Part shown: one piece after another, positions 42,588-55,500 of the stretch | How the letters are laid out: the number at the start of each line of letters is the position of its first letter | Position numbering within the stretch: position 1 is the first letter of the stretch | Assembly (NCBI GenBank): GCA_013365365.1 | Contig: JABVXU010000026.1 | Coordinates: forward strand, 62,001 to 126,000 | Direction: 5' to 3' | Source of the DNA: Cruorifilaria tuberocauda | Lineage: Eukaryota > Nematoda > Chromadorea > Rhabditida > Onchocercidae | Length of the DNA: 64,000 nucleotides | Notes under the pieces: generated by a model | Told to the model about the DNA's origin: nothing | The model's input: the letters and a program-made list of their open reading frames with translations, nothing else | Databases searched by the model: none | Position numbers and translations under genes: made by a program

Positions 42588-44790
42588 ATTCACTTTACAT
42601 GAGTGATAAAAAATTTAAACAAAAACCGATGATTATAAATAAATTATGCTGGGATATTTTTCTCCTCCGATCGCTACTTCAGGCAAAAAAAATGAATGAG
42701 AAAAAGTTGCAAATAATTGCTTAGCATATATATAAAAAATAAGTATTAGAAGTATTTTAAATATGAATTGCAAGAAAATTTAAATCAAACTGAAATTATT
42801 TTTTTCAAATCTTCTAAAATTAAAGCATTTATTGGCGGTGAGTGCATGTTTGAATGTTTGCTGAGCAGTTCTAAGTAATTCTTTATTAGCTATGAGCTTA
42901 AGAATACAAATGGCTAATTTTTTATCTAAAAAATAATAGAATGGAAAAAGAAAATGAAAATTAGGCATTGTATAATATTGCAACTATTTTTTAAAAATAG
43001 ATAAGAAAGTATTTAGAATTGCAATTAATCAAAACTACCGTTTTATTTTTTTGTACATTTCGGGTTTTCTATTTTATTCTTCTTTTTTTTATTTATAATA
43101 AATTTTCAAGCATCAACGTTTACTTAAATTTTTAATTAAATTTAAATTTTTCCAGAAAAGAAATAAAAGATTTTAAATTTACTTTTAATATTAGTGTTAA
43201 AGATTTTCAATAACATGATAAGAACGAAAGAAATTTTTTAAAACAATAGGGTCTTACCTCCGCTCTACCTGTCATTTCCCTCTGATCCTTTGAAGTTATC
43301 TATCAGGACAGAAATTTATATTGTATCAAAATGAAGTTAACAAATCGGAAAACTACTAGAAACCACTCCCAGGAAAATGAATGCCATCGAAAAATGACCG
43401 GTAGAGTGGGATTTAGTAAAGAAGTTGAAAAATGAGCCGCAAGGAGTTGAGAAAATGAAGAGATGGAAGAGTGACCGATAAGAATAGAATAAATGGAAAA
43501 ATTACAGGTGCAATCATTTAATCTCATTCAACCCAAAATTTTTTAAAATTTATTTTTGATTATAAATCTGACAAACATATATACGACGTATAGTAACGAT
43601 AAAATTGGAAAACAGTTTCGTTCAAAAAAATGCAATTTCGAAAGGAATAAAAAGCCATTCTTCCTGGAAAATAAACAAAAAATAGCAAAATAAAAGCAAA
43701 AACAAATAAAGCAAGGAAAACATGACGACAAATAACTAATAATTAATTAAAATACGATCGATCGTTCAAGAAGCAAGACGTTGAATACTTTCATGAAAAT
43801 TCTATTAATATATTTATTCAAAATTGAATCATCTAATTAGTAAGCTGAAAAATTGACATTTTTGGTAAATCATATTCCGTGAAATTACTATATTAGTGTT
43901 TATGATTTGTTGGAATCTCTTTACTCATTAATATAAATTAAATATATCTAATGTATTTTTATTGATACGAATTGCTTTAGCGGCGCAATTAGTTGCAAAA
44001 TATAATTAAATATGAATTAAAATTCAATACATTCGCCTTTTCTATTTCTAATTAATTTAATTAAGTATTAGCATACTATTTAAGACATTATTTAGTGTTA
44101 TTGGATATTTATAAATACTTGAGCAAACTTTCAAATTACTCCTTGAATAATTATCAATTTTCATTAAATTGCATCCGTAATTTAAATAACTTCTCTATTA
44201 AATATCAAAACTTTTTGTAATTTAAAATTTCCTTTTTATTTTTTACTAATAGAATTATTCATTTACTTGTAACAAATACAACAAATGGTTTTGTCCATTG
44301 TTGTATTTCAGTGGGAACAATTACTCCAAAAATCGATCTTCAGAATACTCTGCTATTATTGCAGTAAGATTAGTATGACTGATGTTACTGTAGTAGCAAT
44401 CATTGTAGTAATATTAGTGATAGCCATGCTGCACAATAATAGTAATAAATTAGTAATCGTAGTAGTGGTGATAGTAATGATAATAATGATAATAATGTTG
44501 GCAGTTACCACTGCTGTTGTTGCGGTAAATATGTGGTGCTGTACAGAAGTGAATAAAGACAATAAAATATACAGAGAGTGATGACAAGGCATCAGTTCTT
44601 TCCTTTAAACTATTTACGCCATTCGACTCATCTGATAAGATCAACTGATAATCTTTCCCATTTCACTCATTCAACTTTTCAATTTACATGAGCTTTCAGT
44701 TGAAGCATTAAAATTCATTCTCCCCAATCTCTCTTCTCAATTAATTCATTCACATCATGCTAAGCAGCACTTTTTCCTTCCCATCTTTTT

Positions 44791-44808
44791 CTTTCTCTCT
44801 CTCTCTCT
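44791..44808. repeat. (CT)n microsatellite
   Basis: A CT run within the gene-free region. Confidence 0.75.
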
Positions 44809-45750
44809 TTCATAAATAAACACCATATTTGTTCATATTTCTGTACTTCATTGTATTTTTTATCTTTTTATTGTATTATGTTGTTCATCATTACCTTTGT
44901 CATCATTAACAATTTGGATTATGTTAGATTACTGAGTAATATGATAGGAAACGAGTTGAAGAATGCTGATGGTAATTGTGATGTTGATAATGACGACAGT
45001 GATTATCTTGTGTTGTTAAAACTAAGAGGGAATATTTAATTTAATGAATAGTTGAAACATTTCACGTTATAAATATGCCATTTTTATCAGTCTTATCTGA
45101 AAAATAAAATAAAATAGAATAAAAAACTATCACAACAGTAATAATAATTAATAATAGTAATAATAATAATAGTCATGATCGTAATATCGATAATAATCGC
45201 AAATGTATTTTTGTCAGTGACTGTTCCTTTGGCACAATTTTGAATGTGTGCTGATGCTTGAAACGGTTATAGTAATTATGAAAGGGTAAATCACTGATTA
45301 AATTAAGAAATTTGTTATTAAAATCCAGTACGTTTAAATGTCAGAAGAGATAAAGAGAAAGAAGTATCAAAGAAGAGAAGGAAGGCGAAGTGTTTATCTT
45401 CGTGACTTAATGTGCCTAACTTTGCTCCTACTATTTTAAGCTTCCCAAAAAAAAGTAAAAAATCGGAATAATTTTTATTATAACTGTTTTTCTTTTTCTC
45501 ATTTTTTCCGCATTCTCTTCTATTTTCTGTTCATTCTCCTGCCGACGATTCACATTATTTCTTTGAAGAAGTTTAGACTTTTTTATTTTTCCTTCGTCAG
45601 TTTTGTTTCTTTCCGAAGAAGGAACGAGAGAAGAGATAAAGAGAAAGTATATAATCACTGTTTTGATACCTTTAAAATAGTAATAGTAGTAGTAAAATAG
45701 CATAATAAGTGTCGAAATATGAATTACATATTTCGTTCGTTTTCAAATAT

Positions 45751-45787
45751 GGAGAGAGAAAGAGAAAGAGAGAGAGAGAGAGAGAGA
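45751..45787. repeat. GA-rich microsatellite
   Basis: A GA run interrupted by a few extra A residues, about 37 bp. Confidence 0.75.
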
Positions 45788-46854
45788 TCTATTGGGAATA
45801 AATTTCTCTCCCTTATATCTTTCAATTTCCGTTTTTCCTTTCATTCCATCTTATTCTTCATTTCAAAAAAATTTCTTTTAAAACCAAATTAGCTAACTCA
45901 CTTTATCCTTTCTAGATTATCGTGAAATATTCTTAAATATAATTAAATTTCTATACAAATATATTCTCTCGTCTATTGACTCTATATTAATTATTATTAT
46001 ATTAAAATTTTATGCTTAAATTACACAATTAAAAGAAGGATAATAAAAATTTGTTTTGCATTAGTAAAATATTTTATTTTTTCTTTCATTTTATATGATA
46101 ACAAAAATTAACAATATAAGTGAACATGTAACCTTATTAATATTATTATTATTAAAAGTACATGAAAATATTTTGGGATAGGTTTAAAAATCATATATTT
46201 TAAGGTTTAATATAAGCTTCATTGAAAATTATTTGGAATAATCAAATTCAGTGTATGTCAAAGGACAATTAATGAAGTATAATTCAATAGCATTTAAATT
46301 CATAAATGTCGATAAGGATAAGATGACAATGGAAAATAAAGGAAAGGTTAATGAGTGCGTTATACTGAATAGTATTATTCAACTCTGTACCTTATTACTT
46401 CGGCTTTAGCAAATCAATTTATCCAGTAATAAAATGTAATATCATTCACTTCAATTCACGAAAAGAAATTAGAGAAAAAAATAGGAAAGAGAAGGAAATG
46501 AATAAAGACAATATATCAAATGATTCAATTTTTCTATTTCGCTACTAAATTAGGAAATAACTGTTTTTTTCATTTCTAATTGCTTTAATAAATCAATTTT
46601 AATTATTTACTATTAACTTCATCTGCATCATGCATTATATTATAATGTTTATTAACGATAATAAAAATATTAATAATCATAATGATTAATAATAATAATG
46701 GATGAAGACGATGCTTGTACATTAGTAATTGATTTATACAGTGATATATCGTTCTATACTACTACATTGTAACATATGAAAGGATTGCTGCCCATTTTGC
46801 CATTGGGATATTTGTTATACATCAATTTACAGATTATATGAAGGATGGGAATGA

Positions 46855-46879
46855 TGACCGATGATGACCTGAATGACCA
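46855..46879 (-). promoter_or_regulatory. Triple nuclear-receptor-type half-site array (DR3 plus DR4)
   Basis: Plus strand reads TGACCG-ATGA-TGACCT-GAA-TGACCA. On the minus strand these are three direct AGGTCA-like hexamers spaced by 3 and 4 bases, the spacings used by several nuclear receptors. The position, far from any start codon, makes it a candidate distal element only. Confidence 0.35.
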
Positions 46880-49800
46880 CTTCACCCTCTCGTCGTATTC
46901 ACGCATTCACTGATTGTGCTGAGTGATATTGAAGATGATAATGATGTATTAATTAATATGAGTCAATTATTCCAACAAGACGATGAATCAGCTTTAGCTT
47001 TGAAAAGTTAGAATTGTTATATCTTGTAGAAAAGAAGTTAGAAATTCTTTTTAAAGGAGAGGACAGATAACAAGAATGAAGAAAACGAAATATTTCAAAT
47101 TAGTTCTATATTTTCGCGGATGCAGAAAAGATTCAGACAGAACATATCGAAATTAGTTGCAAATGAATGATGCAGCAAATTTTAAGATGTTTCATAAATA
47201 TGATAATAGGTACAGGTTATTTTGTATTATCTATTAAACAAATTGATATTGTAAGATAAACTAATTTATCAGCTAGAGCTATTGATTAATTGAATGTCCA
47301 TAACGAAAAACTGATTAGCGAAATCAAATTTTCGACAGCTGAACAGAATTAATAACACAATTTATTATTCGTAACTTTGTACTATATTTTTCTGCTTCAT
47401 ATTTCTATATCATTCTATTTTTAAAATTCTCGATTTTAAGTCTAAATTTTAGCGAAAATGGAAAGTTTAATTTTGGCAGAAAAAGGATAATAAAAATTGA
47501 AAAAGCAATAATGGTGATAATTAATAACGATAATAATAACAGTAATAAAGAGTAATAATAATAATTCATTACGGTCAGCTACTATTACTTGGTACAGATT
47601 CAAATCCAATTTGTATTTTTTTCGTTTTTGATTTCATCAATTCATTGGAGTCTTACTTTTCCTCCTAATCTTTTGAATCTTTTATTATCGGTCGACCATA
47701 CCTGAAACAAGGAACAATGAATGGATGGATGTACACAAACATCTGCGTATTAATTAAGTCTCTCACCTGTCCTTATGTGTTCATTTCTGTTCAATCAATA
47801 TAAACAATGATTTTTTTTTCGAAGAAAAAGGAAAATAATTAATCATCCAATTTTTTGCTTTGAAAAATAGTAAGAATGAATGAAAAAAGATGAAGCTAGT
47901 TCAAGAGTCGTAACGGAAAAAAAACTAATCAGCAAAGTATGAGGGTCAAAGATTAAAAATTCATGAGTTAGATTACAAACAATAACTTTCACTTAAAAAA
48001 ATAACAATCTTTCACCCCAAAGTATTAATAATTTAAATAGAAAACATTTCGAAAGAAAGACAATATTAAGATTATCAAATTGTAATTTAAGCGAAAAATT
48101 TGTCACTTTTTCTAGGAAACCACATTTAAAGGAATTCTTTCAAAACTTAACTATCGAATAAAGTGGTTGGATTTTGGGATCTTTTTCCATTAGAAAACAA
48201 AAATAATACTGAAATTGAAACTATTCTTCATCATTTATATAACTCATTGCCACATAAATATTTTGAATAAAATTTTGGATAAGAAAAGTAAAAAAAGATT
48301 TCACTGTCATTGAGTGTCAGAATCCCAATAAAATTCATCAAATAAATAAATCACTTGAAGATAACAATTAATGGAAAGTTATTTGGTAATGATGACGTGA
48401 GTGATAACAGGACAATAACGCATTAATGTCACTATTCGATGTCACGATAATAATACGACTTTTTCACTCTTTCCTGAATTACTCTAATTCCAATGAAAAA
48501 TCAGAGAAGCATTCTATATAATTTTGCATCACTCCAAGGATAATTATAATTACATCAAATTTTACACTCAAATGAAGAAATTTTCTTTTGACTTGGAAGC
48601 GATAATGCTGTGCTCACAATGAAAATGAATATTTTCAAACGAAATCAAACTGCAAAAAAAATATTTCACCAAATTATTTTGGAAAATCAATCTTTTATGA
48701 AATCTTGTGTTATTTCAATTTTTGAGATATGAAGAAATAAGGAAGTGATAAGAGAAGCTAGAAGAAATGAACCATAAATATAACCTTGCTAAGAATAAAG
48801 TAAAAATATCGCTTAAACTTAGAAGATAAAGTAAAATATATAAGTCAACTATTAGCTTTCATACAACGCCAACAGTGCAGCCAGTATTTAATCGATAAGA
48901 AATTAAATCTAATTGAATTAAATGCGCATGGATTCAACTAATAAAACAATAAAATAGTAAAAGGCATACATATTTTGAATGAGATTTCATTTCCGTAATG
49001 TGCAGCAAAAGTGATTAGAAACAGATTTTACGATTTTGGAGGGTAACGAAGTAAAAGATAACATGGAAACAAATAGACGAAGATTCAATCAGACCCGCTT
49101 CCCTCTCAACTTTTACTCTAATTCCTCATTTCTGTTCAATCTATTTCGTTTTTTTCAAAAGGATTTAAATTTTAAAAATGATAAAATCTACGTTGGTTAA
49201 AACATTCTTCAAGAGAGAAAATTGAGATAATGTTGAAAAGTTGAATTTTAATTGCAAGATTTTGATGTGATTATTGTATGTAATAAGATATAAGTCAAAT
49301 AAAAAGATGTGGCAGAAAAATACTGATAAGTATTTTAATCACGTATATGAAAATAAGATATAGCAAGTAACGTACATATGTATGAAATTATTTACCGTTT
49401 AAAAATCACAAAGATATTTTCCATAAATAATAGTTCAAAAATAGTCTTTATTAACTAAATGTATTTTATGGTACGCTTATTGTTATTTTTTTCTTTGTTT
49501 TGTCTAATTTTTTTGTTTAAAAAATTTCTCATTCATTTCAATAAATGGAAGCATTTTTTATGCTAATTTTTTCAGTGAAATTTCAACAATGAAATACAAA
49601 TCTTCTGCTTGCATGTATATTAGCGAATGTGTATGTATATTTTGCATGTGCTTTAAAATGAGATTAAGTTGAATTGAATCCATTTGAGAGAAACTGGGCA
49701 ATACGAAATTTAATTAAAATGAAACGTACCGCATCAAATCGAACGGATTGAAGAATCTTACGAAATTGAAATTCTAAATAAAGTTGCAGTAAAAGTTAGG

Positions 49801-50307
49801 ATTGAATATTAAAGTTTATATGCATTAAAATTCCATAAAAAGTTATTCACATGATATCTTTTTTAGTGCATATGCAAATGCAAATAAATTAAAAAATGCC
49901 AAGTTACGTATATTTTGTCCAAATCAAAGATAGGAATTTGAGACACATACAAGCGGTAAATGTTATGAATAATTTATCAGAAAGAAAGAAAAATATCAAA
50001 ATCTTTCATCAGTCTTATTACTTTATAGTTTTAATTCTTTATGGTAAAATTTGCGTCCAAATTTCATGGAAAATTGTATTTAATTGTTTGCTTAGCTGTT
50101 TCATGTTTGATTATGTAATTATTAATTTTTTTTAATAGCTTAAAATTATTTGATTATCTAATTTTTTTAAGTAATTTAAAAGTCATGCATTTATGTGAGT
50201 GTTTTGTACGTCAAATATCCGTACTCATTAATTATTTTATTAGGTAAAATTTTCTATATCGCGGGTACTTCATAATGATGATGATAACAAACAGTTGTGA
50301 TAAAAGT

Positions 50308-50359
50308 TGCCAACTGATGGAGAATTCATGCCTGGGGCACGTTATAAGATAGTTGGCAG
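50308..50359 (+). other. Stem-loop with CCTGGGGCA motif (copy 2)
   Basis: TGCCAACT (50308-50315) pairs perfectly with AGTTGGCA (50351-50358). The loop holds CCTGGGGCA (50331-50339). It sits about 1.5 kb upstream of the first drh exon in a locally GC-richer stretch. Confidence 0.35.
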
Positions 50360-51854
50360 AAATTAACACGAGTACGATCGATCACTATGTTGGCAGTAGT
50401 GTCGAAGTGTGGATTGCAGTGCCGTTTGGACCGAATTGAAGTGCGAAATTTGTAGTTCTTTGGAGACAACGAGTGCATTTAACATTTTAAAATGATCGAA
50501 CCATTGCCAGACAATTTTCATAGAATGGATTTCTGCAGTACAAAATTACTATTTGTACTAAAAAATTATTTCAATTTTCTGATAAAACATATCGAAAATA
50601 AGATGAAAAAAATTTATTCGATTAATATAATAATTTGATATTAAATATTATTATTTTGGGATAATTCTAAAGTTCGAAAGTTTCTTTTTTCACATGATTT
50701 ACAAGTGAGTCAGAAAATTCTATGTCAGACAAATGTATGTGTTATTCGAAGTTATCTGAAGTTGTGGTTTATTATTTGATTTGATCATTTCATGAGTTTT
50801 ACAGAATTCATTCGTGTTTGAAAAGAAAAGAGAAAAGTTGAAAACAGTTTATCGAAATGGAATGAAATACTTATCATTTCTGATAACAAAGAGAGTTATT
50901 ATTTAGGATATACTAGACGACGGTAGCATAAAGAGTACTGCAAGGCACAATAGAAAGCAGCATTAGTTTTGGATTGTTTGCAACTTGCATGAAAACCTTT
51001 GGGTTTTGTTGCGCATGATCGTGTCGTAACTGGTTAGCAGTGAATGCGAGTGTAGGTCCTGCGTGATTAACCTAGTAGTGATAGTATAATCGTCACTAAT
51101 GTTTACGTTTCATCTTATTTGTACATTAATTAATTCTATTTTCCTACATTCTAAACTTTCTACAGTTCTTTCGGATGGATCTATATTTGAAATAACTTAC
51201 CTCTCTATCTGTCTTTTTACTCCTCATTTCATTTTCCACCTCATTAACTAGTATTTTAAGACGTAGACGGTAATTATTGCTGTGAAAGATGTGTATGATC
51301 CTTATACTGATTGGAATATTTTATTTTTACATACGCTTTCATTTCACATATCAATTCTTATTTTGATATTTTTCAATTTGTAGAACTTACATATTCTTCC
51401 ATTTGTTTCCTATTAACCAACTTAAAAAAGCGACGAAAAAATTTTCTCCTACTTTTTTTCGATTCTTCTCTTAGCATTTTTAAGCATCATTCATCTTCGT
51501 TTATAAATATATTTCGGCATGTTTGATATCTTTTCTCTGTCAGTAAAGCTGCATCATCGATTTTCTTTCCTTCTGTGATAAAATTTTTTATAGTATGCTT
51601 TCATTCTTTCATCAGTTTTTTAATTCTTTTATAAATGCCTATATATCTGTGATTGACTCTCATTCTTTTTGTTTCGTTTCTTGTTATTCTTGAAAGGCTG
51701 ATGAATTCTAACTGTTGTAATAACATAACAGGTGAAGCTATCAGTTTTGAGTTCCATCGATGAACGGAAGCAAATGAAAATTAATCGAACAATATTATTA
51801 TTATTGCTACTATAACGACATTTATAATAACAAAGCAACAAAAACAATTCTAAT

Positions 51855-51916
51855 ATGTTGTCACCCGAACAAGAATTATGGTTATTGTATTTGTATGATG
51901 AAGAAATTATAAAAAG
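51855..51916 (+). CDS. drh: Alternative first coding exon of the drh gene
   Basis: ATG to a donor (AAAAAG|GTGATT); 62 bp, phase 2, encoding MLSPEQELWLLYLYDEEIIK plus a split codon. It can splice directly to the exon at 52630, replacing the exon at 52516-52577, which has the same length and phase. It cannot be spliced in front of that exon, because the only acceptor there leads to a stop codon. Confidence 0.5.
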
Positions 51917-52515
51917 GTGATTTTTTTTAAAGATAATTTGTTACCCTCATATGTATATTCCTTTTATTCACTTTTTAAAGGAAAACTATGAATTGTTATT
52001 TATGGGCACATAGATTAAATTGGAAAAGATATATGTATGCGTAGACACCTATGTTTAGTCAGATAGAGTGAATGATGGACTTGCAGGATTATTAATATCA
52101 TTAGATCTGTTTAATCATTATTAGGCTTGAAATTGATCATTATTCATTATTATATATAAATATAGGTATATAATACAATTCATTTTTATTTACTGTGCGA
52201 CTGAAAAAAAATTAAATTTAATTTTTTATATCTTTTATAGGAAATAATATCGTTTTCAGAAGTACAATATCATTTTATATTTCTTTTAAAAAATATTTGT
52301 GTCTAATCTCATTTTGCAAATTGTCGTTTTGAAATACTGTAAACTTATTTATATGTCGAGTGGCTGAAAAAAGATTTTTATCATTTTAAGCAGTATTTGT
52401 TTATCTAGTTTTTTAGTTTATCACATCTACTTTCAGGACCTTTATTAGAATCTTATTTGGTTGCGAAATTGATTGGTGAAAAATTGAAGTTTTCTGTAAT
52501 ATATAGGGAATCAAT

Positions 52516-55500
52516 ATGAAAACCGATTACTTTTTAATAGAACAGGATTACATGCTAGAAGAAACATTATTATTAAGGTAGGATTTATTCAGGTAAATTA
52601 AGTTTATATGTAAGAGCTGCTTTTTTTAGAATTGCGGTGCATCATGTGGAAGCTGTCAAGTTTGCCAAGCTTCTCAAACATAACGAATACGAAAATCTTG
52701 TTGAACAGTATAATTTCAACTGGGTTGACTTTTCAATGAAACTATGGGAACGGCTATGGAAGTCATCAACTCGCACTCTTCTCTTCGAGACTGTTCTCTC
52801 CTACCTTCTCGTCTGTAGGTTGTTGAATTTATGAATCAAATTTTACACTGCAGATTAAGAACTGTTGAGAGCCATTGTCAATGCGAACTTTTCTTTCAAA
52901 AACTGAAACTAGTGGTTATGCACTGTGAATATTCCATTGATTTTCTTTTCAATAAAGCAATGTAAAAATGAGTAAATATTATGTTGGTTTTTGCTCATGT
53001 TTTACCTTCAGAAAGTTTAACTTGCAAAAAATTCTCTCTGTCATTAGATCTACATTAATAACTATTTCAGGCGATCAGAAGCTCCACCGACGGTTGCTAT
53101 GCAACAATTTCACAAGTAATATGCTTGACTTAATCGAAGTACTAAAAAATTTCGATGAAATTTTCAAAAATATGAAACCTGATGTGGTGTGCGAAAAGAT
53201 TTCGTGCATAAGCCGACATCATGCGAATTTGATGATGCCGGTGAAAAACATAATTGAGCGATTAGGTAAACTGTTGTGCTATGTATTTTTTTTAAGTTTT
53301 AAAATGCAACAAAATTGAAATCAGAATTCATAACATCTGCTACGCAAGTAAAGATGAAAATTTTAAAGGCAGAAAATTACTGATAGGTAGTTGGGGGACT
53401 TGCAATGAAGTAATTTGATGATTTGGTAATATTGCTTCTGATATTTAGTCATATTTGTGATTTTTTAAACCTTCGATTTAAATTTTAAATGCATAATTAC
53501 TTCGTTATTAATACATTATTTTCGAAATCATGTTAACAGATGAACTTTTAACTTATTATAATGCTTCAATTTTAAGGCCTCAACAAGAGTTATATCTTCT
53601 ACAGCGAAAGCACAACTATCTTATGTTGCTAATTCTTCTTTATTGTAGGAGAAATATCTGCGAAGAAATACATTTTGCGAACAGTACTTGATATGGGTGA
53701 AGGAGGATTCTTAGATTTATTGGACGCAGTGGCAGCGTGCTCCGATGTTGCCCATGATTTTGTGATGGAATCGTATCCTGATTTTGAGCGATATTATCGT
53801 AAGCCATTGAAAATTTTTTCCATTATTTATTATATATATAAATGTCTAATAATAATGATTTGAGCAGCAGTTGGATTTAAAAGAGAATATGAAGTGCTTG
53901 TAGACTCATATATAATAATGAATAAGCCCAGTGATCCTGGTTATTTCTTGTCTTCTAGGACTTGCTCATTTAAAAAGTTGTCATAGCCGTTGAAGAAATA
54001 GAGAATCGATGTAAAGGGTTTTGGACGTAAAAAATGTTTGTCTCTGAAACTGATTGATTAGAATTCATTTTTTGTCTTGTTTTTTGAAAATATCTTCATA
54101 TTAAAATATTGGGGAGTGGAACAATGATTGACCAACTACTGCATTTCTGAATTGTCTAATTTCACTTCAGGTTTACATCTGCATGAACGTGGGAGAACGG
54201 AACGAGGTTTGGTTGATTGTTTTATTTATAAATATGTATGAGCTAATATTTAATCGCAGTGAACTATATGCCATCTCTAATAACTCATAATTAAATTTCT
54301 GCTGGAATTGGTTTAAATTGCTTTAGAAATAAGATTTTAATTTGTTATGTTAAAGAAAAATTTCATATTAATTACGAGTTATTTTTTTCAAACCTAACAA
54401 GGAAGGCAATCAGCATGTTTGTTTTCCGGCATTGCTTTTCAAATTATTATTTGGTCTATATTCACTATTGTTTTATTTATTTAATCTTCCTACTGCTTTA
54501 AATTCTTCGATGAAGTTCTGGTCTTATCTTTTATTCTTAATTATGTCCAGGATTAGTATCGCTATTTTTAATTTCTCTGTAGTTCTTCATATATTTAGGC
54601 TTTTGAGATATTTTATCAATGAATTCTTTTTATCTACAAGATCAAAGAATCTGTAGGAGTAAAAAAAAAGGAATTTCGTAAAATATTGCTCTTAATTATG
54701 ATAATAGTAGCTTAGTTGACTTTTTATAGATTATTCGTATCATTTTGTTTCTAGATTTCTGAACAACAGTATAATTCATCTTAAGAGGACTAACTCACGG
54801 TTCATCTTTCTGTCGAAGTTGATTTAATATGTTCTATTTTTAAGAAATGTTGTTCAGAAAATATTTTTTCCGGAAAATGAGACTGACTTTTATGAAATAT
54901 ACTTTTTCCATTCACTTTTTTTATTCATCTATATCTAATATGCGTTTTATATGTGGCGATAACTTTTAACACATTATTACGGTTTCATTATTCCTTTTTC
55001 CAGGTAAACTTTATTTTTGCGAATGTGACGTTCCAATAGCTGATGTTATTATGGAATCAAGATCAAACAATTTGGAGAAGGCATGCGCGATGGATTTACG
55101 TTATGAGCATTTTCCTATTAGTGCATCAGATGCAGCGAAGGATGATATTTATGAAGGTTTTTGTTATTGATTTTCAAGATAATTTGCTGTTGCTTAAGAT
55201 AATTATTTGATAATTATCAGTTAATTATTTGACATTGATAATTGGTTATTTTTTTAAAAAGTACTTTTATCAGAAATGCAAAAATTTCGGATGATTTTCT
55301 GATAATTTAATAGATTGAATGAGATGCTAAATACGTTTTATATTAGGAGTAGTTCACTACAGAGTATCTATGAGAGTCCCATAGAGACAAAATTTGGTGA
55401 TAATAAATTAAAAAAGTTATCTTTACAGAAACTGAGACAGAGAAGAGATATAAGGAAAAAAGTTTTTTGCAGGCGAAGTCATTGTTTTAAGAAAATATCA

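Larger units (their letters stand above)
37871..51854. other. 14-kb gene-free region
   Basis: Lies between the head of the menorin-like gene and the drh gene, so it can carry the promoters of both. I found no exon with a believable splice context. It holds GA/CT microsatellites, ATT/ATA triplet clusters (42180-42240, 44385-44520, 45128-45170, 46672-46705, 47515-47565), purine tracts near 41.3-41.55 kb, two related stem-loops (42545-42587 and 50308-50359) and a triple TGACC half-site array (46855-46879). Confidence 0.5.

Noticed and set aside
44285..44644. Overlapping open frames on both strands rich in Val/Ile or Thr/Tyr
   Set aside because: They arise from GTA/ATA triplet repeats read in several frames; low complexity.
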